DNA of 64,000 nucleotides from Acidimicrobiales bacterium mtb01 (GTDB taxonomy: Bacteria > Actinomycetota > Acidimicrobiia > Acidimicrobiales > Ilumatobacteraceae): NCBI GenBank assembly GCA_004379135.1, contig NBNI01000007.1, positions 1,103,501-1,167,500 of the forward strand, written 5' to 3'. The position numbers were made by a program, and so were the translations under genes. Position 1 is the stretch's first letter. Each line of letters starts with the position of its first letter. The notes under the pieces are model-generated. The model saw nothing but the letters and a program-made list of their open reading frames with translations, did no database searches and was not told the DNA's origin. Below, in pieces: positions 15,438-23,795 of the stretch.

Positions 15438-15526
15438 ACGACTCTGCAACACCCCCTCGATACGGTCGAGGTCATCTTCGATCGGTGGGCAACCACCCGA
15501 GTTTTCTCGAACCAGGAGTCGTTCCG

Positions 15527-16732
15527 ATGACCGACGTCGCGATCAACATCGCCGTCGCGCGAATACTGAGCAAGTCACCCGACATCGGGTCGCTGACGCT
15601 CGCCGAGATCCGAGTCCGTCTCGACGAGATCAAACGGGTGAAGGCGGCCTGCGCATCCGAGGAGATCCGACTCACGGCGCGCATGCACGACATGATGCGC
15701 GACGAAAGACCGGTCCACGCCATCGCCGAAGTCGAACTCATGGAACACGCCGGCCTGTCCGGGCGCGAGGCGCGAACGGTTCTCGCCCGAACCAATACGG
15801 TTCGAACCGCGCCCGAATTCGGCGAACTCCTTGCCCAGGGTCACACCACGGTCGGACACCTCGACGCCCTGCAGACTGGTTTGCGGACAGCCGCGAGCAA
15901 TCAACCCGAATTTCTCCATCATCTGCCCAAACTCTCCCAAGCGGCGTGCTCGCTACCAGTTGGTGAGTTCGCCGCACTCGTACGCAGCACGGCCCAATCG
16001 GTCGTTGCCGACGATGGTCTCTCAACTCTCGAACGTCAACGTCGATGCACCTACCTCAAGATCTGGAACGACTCCGACGGCATGACGCAGGTACGTGGAG
16101 CATTCGACCCCGAATCGGGCGCCGCTTTGCACGGAGCCATCTGTCGCCGGGTCGAGTCGATGTTCCATTCCGGCGAACCTGTCGACGTCATGCCCTGGGT
16201 CGAACCGAACGAGCATCGCCAGGCGCGCGCAGTCGTCGCCCTGGCAACTCGACTTCACGATGAGGCGGAGCGCACCACGACCCGCGAACCGAGAGCCGAA
16301 GTGGTGGTTCATGTCGACCTGGCGACCCTCACCCAGGGACTCCACTCGACGTCCATTCGCCACACCGAGTTCGGGGCCGACCTTCCAGTCGACACCATCA
16401 GGCGCCTGGCCTGTGAGGCCGAGATCGTTCCCGTGGTGTTGAACGGCGAATCCGTTCCGCTCGACGTGGGTCGAAGTAAACGGCTCGCCACTGTCCACCA
16501 GCGGCGAGCGCTCGAAGCCAGTCATCGAACCTGCGCGATACCCGAGTGCGAGGTGCCGTACCACCATTGCCAGATCCACCACATCGACTTCTGGGAGTCA
16601 GGCGGCTCGACCGACCTCCACAACATGATCCCCCTCTGCTCGAAGCATCACCATGCCGTGCACGAGGGCGGGTGGACGCTCCGACTCGTCGGTGACGCTC
16701 GCCAGTTGGTCGTGGATCGACAGTCGGGATGA
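15527..16732 (+). CDS. DUF222 protein with C-terminal HNH nuclease domain
   Basis: A 401-residue protein of the 13E12/DUF222-HNH type, a family expanded in actinobacteria and often linked to repetitive, mobile genes. The helical DUF222 region covers about residues 20-300; the HNH domain ends the protein with HRTCAIPECEVPYHHCQIHH, NMIPLCSKHHHAVHEGGW, containing the expected His/Cys zinc ligands and catalytic His. ATG 15527 has AGGAG at a good distance, and a TACGGT -10 box lies at 15460-15465, giving a leader of about 55 nt. Its function (homing, repair or selfish) is unknown. Confidence 0.85.
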   Translation: MTDVAINIAVARILSKSPDIGSLTLAEIRVRLDEIKRVKAACASEEIRLTARMHDMMRDERPVHAIAEVELMEHAGLSGREARTVLARTNTVRTAPEFGELLAQGHTTVGHLDALQTGLRTAASNQPEFLHHLPKLSQAACSLPVGEFAALVRSTAQSVVADDGLSTLERQRRCTYLKIWNDSDGMTQVRGAFDPESGAALHGAICRRVESMFHSGEPVDVMPWVEPNEHRQARAVVALATRLHDEAERTTTREPRAEVVVHVDLATLTQGLHSTSIRHTEFGADLPVDTIRRLACEAEIVPVVLNGESVPLDVGRSKRLATVHQRRALEASHRTCAIPECEVPYHHCQIHHIDFWESGGSTDLHNMIPLCSKHHHAVHEGGWTLRLVGDARQLVVDRQSG

Positions 16733-16773
16733 GTCGACGCTGACAGTGACCCGTAGCAAATCGGGACGTCGCT

Positions 16774-17631
16774 TCAGGCGCGCGGGGCGAGTGCGAGTTG
16801 ACGACTCTGGGCGACCAGCGTTCCGGCCGAATCCCAGATCACCCCATCCTCTTCGAGCAGACCGTTCTGCACGAACCGCGTGGAGAACTCGCACGCGACC
16901 GGTCCGGGCGCCGGCACGGCGCGAACGTGCACCGTCATCTCCACCGTCGGCACCCAAGCCGCCGGCAGATCGAGGTTGAACACCGCAGGCGGAAACGCAT
17001 CGGCGGCGAGCATCACTGCGAGCGAATCGACGGGACGATCGTCCGCGAACTCGAACCAGCCGCGCATCACCGGCTCGCCGCTCTTGACGCCCTCGCGGAA
17101 TCGCGCGGCGCGAGGGTCGAGACGGGTGCCGAGGAACTGATGCAGCCGGGCGAAGTCGTTGACTGTCGATCCTCTCGCTTCCACGCAGTCCTCGAAGCGC
17201 GGGAAGACCGCCGAAGTCGAACCGTCGAGCGCGGGCGAGCGGTCGAACATCAGCGTCGGCCCTCCGGGATCGTTGGCCAGATCGCCGAGCGTGGCCATCG
17301 TGCGCACGATGTCACGGCCGCTGTCGGCGAGTCGCATCGATGCGATGGCGGTGGCGAAACGCCGACCCGATCGAATGACCTCGACCTCGATCACCACGGG
17401 CTCGGCCGGGCAGGGCGACAAGTAGTGGGTAGTCGAGGTCACGCAGTCGGGACGACCGGTCGCCTCACTCAGCGCACGCCCGACGATGGCCAACAAGTAG
17501 CCGCCGTTCGCGTTTCCCACGATGTCCCAACCCGGATTCACCATCGCATCGAAGACGACGTGAGATCCATCGCCGTCGCGCCGCTCGACGGCGATGGCCC
17601 GGTCGAACGCGAAGTCACCCTGAAAAGTCAT
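16774..17631 (-). CDS. Acyl-CoA thioesterase-like protein (double hotdog)
   Basis: A 285-residue member of the TesB-like thioesterase family with two hotdog repeats. The first half has NPGWDIVGNANGGYLLAIVGRA, a variant of the hotdog helix motif, and TSTTHYLSPCPAEPVVIEVEV; the second half has FPPAVFNL, PTVEMTVHVRAVPAPGP and EDGVIWDSAGTLVAQSRQLA, the last being a highly conserved family ending. It would hydrolyse acyl-CoA in the cytosol; the chain length is unknown. It is divergent from metG with only 36 nt between starts. Confidence 0.8.
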   Translation of the reverse strand: MTFQGDFAFDRAIAVERRDGDGSHVVFDAMVNPGWDIVGNANGGYLLAIVGRALSEATGRPDCVTSTTHYLSPCPAEPVVIEVEVIRSGRRFATAIASMRLADSGRDIVRTMATLGDLANDPGGPTLMFDRSPALDGSTSAVFPRFEDCVEARGSTVNDFARLHQFLGTRLDPRAARFREGVKSGEPVMRGWFEFADDRPVDSLAVMLAADAFPPAVFNLDLPAAWVPTVEMTVHVRAVPAPGPVACEFSTRFVQNGLLEEDGVIWDSAGTLVAQSRQLALAPRA

Positions 17632-17640
17632 GCATCGGTC

Positions 17641-17661
17641 ACGCTAGTGACCCCGTAACCT
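17641..17661. promoter_or_regulatory. Divergent -10 boxes for the thioesterase gene and metG
   Basis: On the minus strand TAGCGT (17641-17646) ends 9 nt before ATG 17631. On the plus strand TAACCT (17656-17661) ends 6 nt before GTG 17668. The 36-nt gap leaves room for little else, so the two promoters overlap and could compete. Confidence 0.5.
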
Positions 17662-17667
17662 GGCCCC

Positions 17668-19203
17668 GTGGTCGCAGCCAACGCAAGCAATTCGTTCTAC
17701 GCGACGACTCCCATCTATTACGTCAATGCCAAGCCGCACCTCGGTCATGCGTACACCACCATCGTGGGCGACGCGCTGTGCCGATGGCAGCGCCTGCTCG
17801 GCAAGGACGTCCACTTCCTCACCGGGACCGACGAGCACGGCCTGAAGATCCAGCAGGCCGCCGACGCGGCCGGAATGGCGCCCCGCGAATTCGTCGACTC
17901 CATCGCCCCGCTGTTCGCCGACGCGTGGCGCAAGCTCGACATCTCCAACGACGACTTCATCCGAACCACCGAAGACCGTCATCGAATCGGTGTCCAGCAC
18001 CTCCTGCAGGCCTGCTACGACAGCGGCGACATCGAACTCGACACCTACCGTGGCCTCTACTGCGTGGCCTGCGAGGCGTACTACGTCGAGGACGATCTCG
18101 TGAGCGGCAACTGCCCCATTCACAAGCGGCCCGTGGAGCACGTGGAGGAGGAGAACTACTTCTTCCGCCTGTCGCGTTACGGCGATCGCCTGCTCGACTG
18201 GTACGCGAAGCACCCGGGCGCGATCGTGCCCGAGCACCGCATGAACGAAGTCATCGGATTCATCAAGCAGGGTCTGCTCGACTTCAGCATCAGCCGCACC
18301 AGCTTCTCGTGGGGAATTCCGCTCCCTTGGGACTCCAAGCACATCACCTACGTATGGTTCGACGCTCTCGCCAACTACATCACCGCCATCGGATACGGCG
18401 TCGACGACGCCGCGTTCTCGTCGCGTTGGCCGGTCGACTACCACCTCATCGGCAAGGACATCATCCGATTCCACTGCGTCTACTGGCCGGCCATGCTCAT
18501 GTCGGCCGGTATCGAGCCTCCGCACGGTTGGGCCGTGGGTGGCTGGCTCCTGGTGGGCGGCGAGAAGATGTCGAAGACGACCGGCAACGTCGTCAACCCG
18601 CTCGATCTGATCGACGAGTCGCGCGAGGACGGCGTCGGCGTGGATGGTTTCCGCTACTACGTTCTCGCCGACACTCCGTACGGCGCCGACGGCGACTTCA
18701 CCTATGAAGGATTGATCGGCCGCTACAACTCCGATCTCGCCAACAACCTCGGCAACCTGTTGAGCCGGGTGGCCACCGTGGTGGGAAAGAAGTGCGACGG
18801 TGTCGGTCCCGCACCACGCGCCGACAGTCCGCTGGCCGACGCGGCTCGCTCGGCCGTGGCCGAGACCATGGCCCGCTGGGCCGATGTCCAACCGAGTCGT
18901 GCCCTCGAAGCCACTTGGCAATTGATTCGCGCGACCAACGCCTATCTCGAAGCGAACGAACCGTGGAAGGCCGAACCCGGCGCCCATGTCGACAACGTCA
19001 TGGGCGATGCGCTCGAAGCGCTCCGCATCGTCGCGATTCTCGCGTCACCCGCCATCCCCCGCACCGCGCAGATCGTGTGGGACCGCATCGGATTGTCGGG
19101 TTCGGTCGCCGATCGACGCGTGCCGGACGACGTTGCCTGGGGCGGCTATCCAGGTGGCACCACGGTCGTCAAGGGCGACCCGCTCTTCCCGCGCAAGAGT
19201 TGA
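17668..19203 (+). CDS. metG: Methionyl-tRNA synthetase
   Basis: A 511-residue class I aminoacyl-tRNA synthetase that charges tRNA-Met in the cytosol. The HIGH-type motif appears as KPHLGHAYTT (about residues 19-28) and the KMSKS loop as GEKMSKTTGNVV (about 300). CVACEAYY starts the connective-peptide knuckle. The helical anticodon-binding domain covers the last 150 residues; there is no C-terminal tRNA-binding EMAP domain, which fits a short MetG. GTG 17668 follows a -10 box at leaderless distance. tatD follows after 4 nt. Confidence 0.95.
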   Translation: MVAANASNSFYATTPIYYVNAKPHLGHAYTTIVGDALCRWQRLLGKDVHFLTGTDEHGLKIQQAADAAGMAPREFVDSIAPLFADAWRKLDISNDDFIRTTEDRHRIGVQHLLQACYDSGDIELDTYRGLYCVACEAYYVEDDLVSGNCPIHKRPVEHVEEENYFFRLSRYGDRLLDWYAKHPGAIVPEHRMNEVIGFIKQGLLDFSISRTSFSWGIPLPWDSKHITYVWFDALANYITAIGYGVDDAAFSSRWPVDYHLIGKDIIRFHCVYWPAMLMSAGIEPPHGWAVGGWLLVGGEKMSKTTGNVVNPLDLIDESREDGVGVDGFRYYVLADTPYGADGDFTYEGLIGRYNSDLANNLGNLLSRVATVVGKKCDGVGPAPRADSPLADAARSAVAETMARWADVQPSRALEATWQLIRATNAYLEANEPWKAEPGAHVDNVMGDALEALRIVAILASPAIPRTAQIVWDRIGLSGSVADRRVPDDVAWGGYPGGTTVVKGDPLFPRKS

Positions 19204-19207
19204 CGCC

Positions 19208-19999
19208 GTGACCTGGACCGACACTCATTGTCATCTTGATGCCCGTTACCGGGATGAGATCCAGCTCGGAGATCGAGAGAACGGCGGCGGCACGCTCGAC
19301 GCGATCATCCACTCGGCTCGCGCCGCGGGAGTCGAGCGGTTCATCACCGTCGGATGCGATCTGACTTCGTCACGCGAATGCATCGACGTCGCCTCGCATT
19401 ATGACGACGTGTGGGCCACCGTGGGAGTCCACCCCCACGAAGCCGAAGGCGGGCTGGATGGAATCGTCGAATTGCTCTCCTCGCCAAAGGTGGTGGCCGT
19501 CGGCGAAGCCGGACTCGACTTCTATTACGACCATTCGCCCCGCGACGCGCAACGCGAGGTTTTCGGGTCGCAGATCCAGATGGCCCATCAACACGACCTT
19601 CCACTGGTGATCCACACGCGCGACGCGTGGGACGACACGTTCGACGTCCTGGCGGCCGAGGGAGTTCCGAAGCGCACGATCTTCCATTGCTTCACCGGCG
19701 GACCGGACGAGGCGCGTCGATGCCTCGATATCGGTGCGTTCCTGAGTTTCTCCGGCATCGTCACGTTCAAGAACGCGACCGACGTCGCCGAGGCCGCTCG
19801 ACTGTGTCCGGCCGATCGACTGCTGGTGGAGACCGACAGCCCGTACCTCGCACCGGTGCCGCATCGCGGCAAGAAGAACCAGCCGGCTTACGTGGCCGAG
19901 ATCGGTCGATTCGTCGCCGACTTGCGCGGCGTTCCTGTCGTCGAACTGGCGGGGCAGACGTCGCACAACGCGAGTGCGGCGTTCCCTGGCATCGCGTGA
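19208..19999 (+). CDS. tatD: TatD-family metal-dependent DNase
   Basis: A 263-residue TIM-barrel hydrolase of the amidohydrolase superfamily. Metal ligands and motifs: DTHCHLD (residues 4-10), GVHPHEA, VGEAGLDFYYD, VIHTRD, HCFTG and ETDSPYL. TatD-type enzymes act as 3'-5' DNases in repair. It lies downstream of metG, as in many bacteria, with 4 nt between genes. GTG 19208 is the only start that keeps the conserved first strand without adding extra residues. Confidence 0.92.
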   Translation: MTWTDTHCHLDARYRDEIQLGDRENGGGTLDAIIHSARAAGVERFITVGCDLTSSRECIDVASHYDDVWATVGVHPHEAEGGLDGIVELLSSPKVVAVGEAGLDFYYDHSPRDAQREVFGSQIQMAHQHDLPLVIHTRDAWDDTFDVLAAEGVPKRTIFHCFTGGPDEARRCLDIGAFLSFSGIVTFKNATDVAEAARLCPADRLLVETDSPYLAPVPHRGKKNQPAYVAEIGRFVADLRGVPVVELAGQTSHNASAAFPGIA

Positions 20000-20054
20000 G
20001 ATCGAACGTCGCGCACCCCGGAACTGTCGATCCCCGGAACTCGTCACCGCGTCA

Positions 20055-20060
20055 TAGCCT
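20055..20060 (+). promoter_or_regulatory. -10 box (TAGCCT) for the DPBB-like protein gene
   Basis: TAGCCT ends 6 nt before GTG 20067, so this and the rsmA-ispE genes behind it can be transcribed independently of metG-tatD. Confidence 0.5.
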
Positions 20061-20066
20061 GATGAC

Positions 20067-20594
20067 GTGACCAGTCCCCTCGGCCGTGACGCGATGTTCG
20101 CTCGACGTCGCCGCCTCGCCGTCGCGATCGCGGTCACCATCGTCGCCGTCATCGCGTTCGCCGTGCCGGGGAACGATTCTGGCAACGGTGCGTCGATGGC
20201 TGGGGCCGACCCGGACGACGTCACGGCGGTTGGCAACGGCACGAACGACGCGAGCCCGGCCGACCCGGCCTTCCTGCCCGATGTCGACCCGTCGATCGCG
20301 CCCGAGATCATCACCGTGAACGTTCCCGCCCCGCCGTCCGGAACCGTTCTGAACGGCACCGCGAGTTTCGTCCGCTGGCCGCAAACCCTCGGCCTGCGCC
20401 CGTGCGCGACACCCCACGCCCTCATCGGCGCGGTGATCACCGTGACCAACCTCAACAACGGCCGCCAGATCAAGTGCAACAACGTGTCGATCGAAGCACT
20501 GCGCGATGGCAGCGTGATCGTCGTGCACACCGACGTGTTCCTCGACCTGGCCGATCTCGTCGACGCACCGATCCCGGTCGAGATCAACTTCTGA
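20067..20594 (+). CDS. Membrane-anchored protein with RlpA-like double-psi beta-barrel domain
   Basis: A 175-residue protein with a basic N-terminus (FARRRRLA) and one hydrophobic segment (VAIAVTIVAVIAFAV, about 18-33), then a Ser/Asp/Pro-rich linker and a C-terminal domain (about 95-175) with SFVRWPQTLGLRPCATPHAL, VITVTNLNNGRQIKCNNVSI and VFLDLADL. This spacing, with two cysteines, resembles RlpA-like double-psi beta-barrels that bind or cleave cell-wall glycan. A role in the envelope is inferred. rsmA starts 10 nt downstream. Confidence 0.6.
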   Translation: MTSPLGRDAMFARRRRLAVAIAVTIVAVIAFAVPGNDSGNGASMAGADPDDVTAVGNGTNDASPADPAFLPDVDPSIAPEIITVNVPAPPSGTVLNGTASFVRWPQTLGLRPCATPHALIGAVITVTNLNNGRQIKCNNVSIEALRDGSVIVVHTDVFLDLADLVDAPIPVEINF

Positions 20595-20604
20595 GATCGC
20601 GGTC

Positions 20605-21447
20605 GTGACCCACTCCCGCCGCGACATCACCGCCCTGCTCGAAGAGCACGGACTCGCCCCCCGGCGGGCCTTCGGACAGAACTTCGTGGCCGACCCGAAC
20701 ACTGTGCGACGCATCGCCCGACTCGCCAACGTCGGCCCCGACGACCACGTGATCGAGATCGGTGCCGGACTCGGATCGCTCACATTGGCCCTGGCCGAGA
20801 CCGGCGCCCGGATCACCGCCATCGAAGTCGATCACGGGGTCGCGCCCGTGTTGCGCCACGTGGTGCGCGAACTGCCCAACGTGACGGTGATCGAGGGCGA
20901 CGCTCGCGAACTCGATTGGAGCCACCTCGCTCCGGATCACGAACGAGGAGCGGTCGTCGTGGCCAACCTTCCCTACAACGTCGCCACACCGCTCGTCGCC
21001 GATCTCCTCGACGATGTTCCCGGAGTTCGTCGCATCGTCGTGATGGTGCAGAAGGAAGTCGCCCAGCGACTGGCGGCCGACCCGGGATCGTCCGACTACG
21101 GCGCGGTCTCGGTGAAAGTCGCGTACTGGGGAACGGCGCGCATCCTGGGCGACGTTCCGCCCACGGTGTTCGTACCGCGCCCGAAGGTCACCTCGTCGAT
21201 CATCGAAGTCGTCCGCCGCGATCGCCCCGCGGTCGAGGCCGACCGGCAGATTCTCTTCTCGTTGGTTCGTGCGGCGTTCCAGCAGCGCCGCAAGATGCTG
21301 CGGCGTTCGCTGGTCGACCGAGTGGAGCCCGCGATGTTCGCCGCCGCGGGAGTGTCGCCCGAAGCACGACCCGAAGAACTCGACGTGCACGCTTGGGGTC
21401 GACTCGCCACCGCCGTGTGCGCCGGAGCGAAATCGGTGTCGTCATGA
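20605..21447 (+). CDS. rsmA: 16S rRNA dimethyladenosine transferase RsmA (KsgA)
   Basis: A 280-residue Rossmann-fold methyltransferase that dimethylates A1518 and A1519 of 16S rRNA. Motifs: PRRAFGQNFVADPNTVRRI at the N-terminus, motif I EIGAGLGSLTLALAE, motif II TAIEVDHGV, the catalytic NLPYNVATPL, and VPRPKVTSSII towards the end. The C-terminal helical domain holds FQQRRKMLRRSL. GTG 20605 is used. The gene overlaps ispE by ATGA, an arrangement known from many actinobacteria (rsmA-ispE). Confidence 0.95.
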   Translation: MTHSRRDITALLEEHGLAPRRAFGQNFVADPNTVRRIARLANVGPDDHVIEIGAGLGSLTLALAETGARITAIEVDHGVAPVLRHVVRELPNVTVIEGDARELDWSHLAPDHERGAVVVANLPYNVATPLVADLLDDVPGVRRIVVMVQKEVAQRLAADPGSSDYGAVSVKVAYWGTARILGDVPPTVFVPRPKVTSSIIEVVRRDRPAVEADRQILFSLVRAAFQQRRKMLRRSLVDRVEPAMFAAAGVSPEARPEELDVHAWGRLATAVCAGAKSVSS

Positions 21448-22202
21448 ACACGAGCACCCTCGTCGCCCCGGCCAAGTTGACTCTCGGTCTGCGCATCACG
21501 GGGGTTCGCCCGGATGGCTACCACCTCATCGATGCGGTCATGACCACGCTCGAACTGCACGACACACTCACCGTGACGACCGACGAAAACAATCTCGACG
21601 ACTCGCCTTCGAAAACCGAGAGCGAAGTCACGTATCTCGGCCCGTTCGGCGACGGTCTCGTGGGCGATGGTCGCGATCTCGTGTCACGGGCTTTGGTGGC
21701 GTGCAACCGCTCGGCGCGCGTCCAGGTGCGCAAGGCCATCCCGCACGGTGGCGGGCTCGGGGGCGGTTCGGCCGATGCCGCCGCCATCTTCCGATGGGCC
21801 GGCGTGAGCGACCTCGATCTGGCCGCGACGATCGGAGCCGACGTTCCGTTCTGCATTCGCGGCGGCCGGGCCCGTGTTCGCGGAATCGGCGAGATCATCG
21901 AACCGATGACCGACGAACCCGGCACGGTCACGCTCGTGATTCCGCCGATCTCCGTCAGCACTCCCCTCGCCTACCGGGCGTGGGACGAATTGGGTGGGCC
22001 GTCGCATCCGACCAACGATCTCGAGCCGGCGGCACTGAAGGTCGAACCGGCACTGGCCACGTGGAAGGCGAAGATCGCCGAAACATCGGGAATCGAACCG
22101 ACGCTGGCCGGAAGCGGAGCCACTTGGTTCCTGCTCGGCGATCACGGGCACCTCGCCCGCGATCTGCCCGACGCCCGCGTGATCGTCACGCGCCATCGCT
22201 GA
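21444..22202 (+). CDS. ispE: 4-diphosphocytidyl-2-C-methyl-D-erythritol kinase (short IspE)
   Basis: A GHMP-family kinase of 252 residues that phosphorylates CDP-ME in the MEP isoprenoid pathway. The substrate strand APAKLTLGLRITGVRPDGYHLID and the ATP loop PHGGGLGGGSADAAAI are intact, as is LAGSGATWF near the end. It is 30-50 residues shorter than usual, mainly in the region between the ATP loop and the C-terminal domain. The catalytic parts are present, so I expect function. ATG 21444 overlaps rsmA by ATGA. Confidence 0.88.
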   Translation: MNTSTLVAPAKLTLGLRITGVRPDGYHLIDAVMTTLELHDTLTVTTDENNLDDSPSKTESEVTYLGPFGDGLVGDGRDLVSRALVACNRSARVQVRKAIPHGGGLGGGSADAAAIFRWAGVSDLDLAATIGADVPFCIRGGRARVRGIGEIIEPMTDEPGTVTLVIPPISVSTPLAYRAWDELGGPSHPTNDLEPAALKVEPALATWKAKIAETSGIEPTLAGSGATWFLLGDHGHLARDLPDARVIVTRHR

Positions 22203-22222
22203 ATCGCGGCGCGCGGGGTGGA

Positions 22223-22315
22223 CTACTTGCGACGCTGGTGACGCGTGCGGCGAAGCATCTTCTTGTGCTTCTTCTTCCGCATGCGCTTGCGACGCTTCTT
22301 GATGAGCGAACCCAT
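22223..22315 (-). CDS. Small ribosomal protein bS22-like (AURKAIP1/COX24 domain)
   Basis: A 30-residue, highly basic peptide beginning MGSLIKKRRKRMRKKKHKKM and ending RTRHQRRK. This is the pattern of the actinobacterial AURKAIP1/COX24-domain protein, identified as bS22 in mycobacterial ribosomes. ATG 22315 has GAGGT 6 nt upstream. It lies convergent to ispE. Name from family recognition; the peptide is short but the pattern is distinctive. Confidence 0.85.
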   Translation of the reverse strand: MGSLIKKRRKRMRKKKHKKMLRRTRHQRRK

Positions 22316-22495
22316 GTCGACCTCGTGTCGTTCTCGTGTTGTGCTTGTCTCGTGCTTGCTTCGGCTCGGAGCCCAAGCCAACAGACGTCAAACGTCAGGT
22401 TCCTGACGCTAGCGACGAACGGGAGTGCGAGCCAACGCGGTCGGGGGTCGGCCCTCGGCTTCGCCAACGGACCGCCCGGTAGGGTGACGACGCCT

Positions 22496-22567
22496 TCCGG
22501 GGTCGTTCAATTGGTAGGACAGCGGATTTTGGTTCCGCGAATAGGGGTTCGATCCCTCTCCCCGGAG
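22496..22567 (+). tRNA. tRNA-Gln (anticodon UUG)
   Basis: The 72-nt gene has acceptor stem TCCGGGG/CCCCGGA, D arm with AATTGGTAGGAC, anticodon stem GCGGA/TCCGC with loop TTTTGGT (anticodon TTG at 22529-22531), and T arm GGGGTTCGATCCCTC. CCA is not encoded. A TAGGGT -10 box at 22480-22485 ends 10 nt before it. Confidence 0.95.
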
Positions 22568-22620
22568 CTGTCACCCGGATCTGTCACCCGGAGCTGTCTC
22601 CCGGAGGAATCCCCCGGGAG
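22561..22620 (+). repeat. 13-nt tandem repeat that begins in the tRNA-Gln 3' end, followed by a hairpin
   Basis: The unit CCCGGAGCTGTCA occurs at 22561-22573 (its first 7 nt are the tRNA 3' end), 22574-22586 (one change) and 22587-22599 (one change), and then decays (CCCGGAGG). CTCCCGG (22598-22604) and CCGGGAG (22614-22620) form a perfect 7-bp hairpin with a 9-nt loop. The hairpin may end or protect the tRNA transcript; no T-run follows it. Confidence 0.6.
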
Positions 22621-22691
22621 AAAACACCCAGTCCGGTCATCGGCATCGTCGCGTCCCGGTCCCGCCGTGTTTTCGTTGCTATAACGGTTGC

Positions 22692-23795
22692 GTGCCGGTC
22701 TACGCCATCATCCTCGCCGCGGGCGAGGGATCACGGATGCGTTCCGATCGACCCAAGCCTCTGCACCTCATCTGCGGACGACCGATGGTCATGCACGTGA
22801 TCCACTCCCTCGAATTGGTGACTCCCGATCGGTCGGTCGTGGTGGTGGGGCACGGTGCCGAACGCGTCACCAAGCGCGTCCAGGACGACGCTCCGGTCTG
22901 GGCCAACGTGTCGTTCGCCGAGCAATCGGTGCAACGAGGCACCGGAGACGCCGCGTCGGTCGGACTGCAGGCCCTCGACGTCGCCACGTTGGCCAACGCC
23001 TCCGACGACATCGACGACACCTCGACGGTGCTGGTGCTCACCGGCGACACCCCGCTCCTGCGCAAGGAAACCATCGACGAACTCGTCTCCCATCACGAAT
23101 CGAACGGACTCGCCGCCACGGTGCTGGTCGCCTCGCTTCCCGATGCCACCGGATACGGGCGGATCATCCGCACGAAGGACGGCCGTGTCGAGCGCATCGT
23201 GGAGGAACGAGACGCGACGGCCGACGAGAAGGCGATCAAGGAGTTCAACACCGGCATCTACGCGTTCCGGCGCGACTTGCTCGGCCCGGCTCTCCGACGC
23301 GTGACGCCCAACAACGCGCAGAAGGAGTACTACCTCACCGACGTGATTTCGGTTCTGTCCGGCATGGGTCACCGGGTCGGCGCGGTCGTCGCCGATGCCG
23401 CCGAAACCCAAGGCGTCAACGACCGTTGGCAATTGGCGTTGGCCGAACGCGAACTCCGGGCCCGCACCAATCGCCGCTGGCTGCTCAACGGCGTCACCAT
23501 GCTCGATCCGCGTCAGACGTTCATCGACGTCGACGTCACCTTCGGACGCGACGTCACCTTGTTCCCCGGAACGATTATTCAGGGACGCACGGCCATTGGT
23601 TCGGGTTGCGAGATCGGACCCCAGACCCGACTCGTCGACTGCGTCGTGGGCGACGGAGCCATCGTCGAGAACTCGGTCGCGCGCGACTCAGAGATCGGAA
23701 TCGGTGCGCGCGTCGGCCCCTACGCCCATCTCGCTCCCGGCTCTCGGGTGGCTGACGGCCAGCGGACGGGCGCGTTCTATGATTCGAGCGAGTGA
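22692..23795 (+). CDS. glmU: GlmU-like UDP-GlcNAc pyrophosphorylase lacking the acetyltransferase active site
   Basis: A 367-residue protein; GlmU is normally about 450-480. The uridyltransferase domain is complete: AIILAAGEGSRMRSDRPKPLH, GTGDAASVGLQAL, VLTGDTPLL, ATGYGRIIR, EFNTGIYAF. A left-handed beta-helix follows from about residue 265 (MLDPRQTFIDVDVTFGRDVT) but stops at GPYAHLAPGSRVADGQRTGA, just before the position of the first acetyltransferase lysine, so the Lys/His/Tyr/Asn/Lys active site of the second domain is missing. It should make UDP-GlcNAc from GlcNAc-1-P but not GlcNAc-1-P itself. GTG 22692 has a TATAAC box 6 nt upstream. The stop overlaps prs (GTGA). Confidence 0.88.
   Translation: MPVYAIILAAGEGSRMRSDRPKPLHLICGRPMVMHVIHSLELVTPDRSVVVVGHGAERVTKRVQDDAPVWANVSFAEQSVQRGTGDAASVGLQALDVATLANASDDIDDTSTVLVLTGDTPLLRKETIDELVSHHESNGLAATVLVASLPDATGYGRIIRTKDGRVERIVEERDATADEKAIKEFNTGIYAFRRDLLGPALRRVTPNNAQKEYYLTDVISVLSGMGHRVGAVVADAAETQGVNDRWQLALAERELRARTNRRWLLNGVTMLDPRQTFIDVDVTFGRDVTLFPGTIIQGRTAIGSGCEIGPQTRLVDCVVGDGAIVENSVARDSEIGIGARVGPYAHLAPGSRVADGQRTGAFYDSSE

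Noticed and set aside
11856-15452. Open frame of nearly 1200 codons on the minus strand across rsmI and ychF
   Set aside because: It is antisense to ychF, DUF192 and rsmI, all with clear motifs; long shadow frames are expected at this GC content. Only the last 205 codons (VOC gene) show protein family features.
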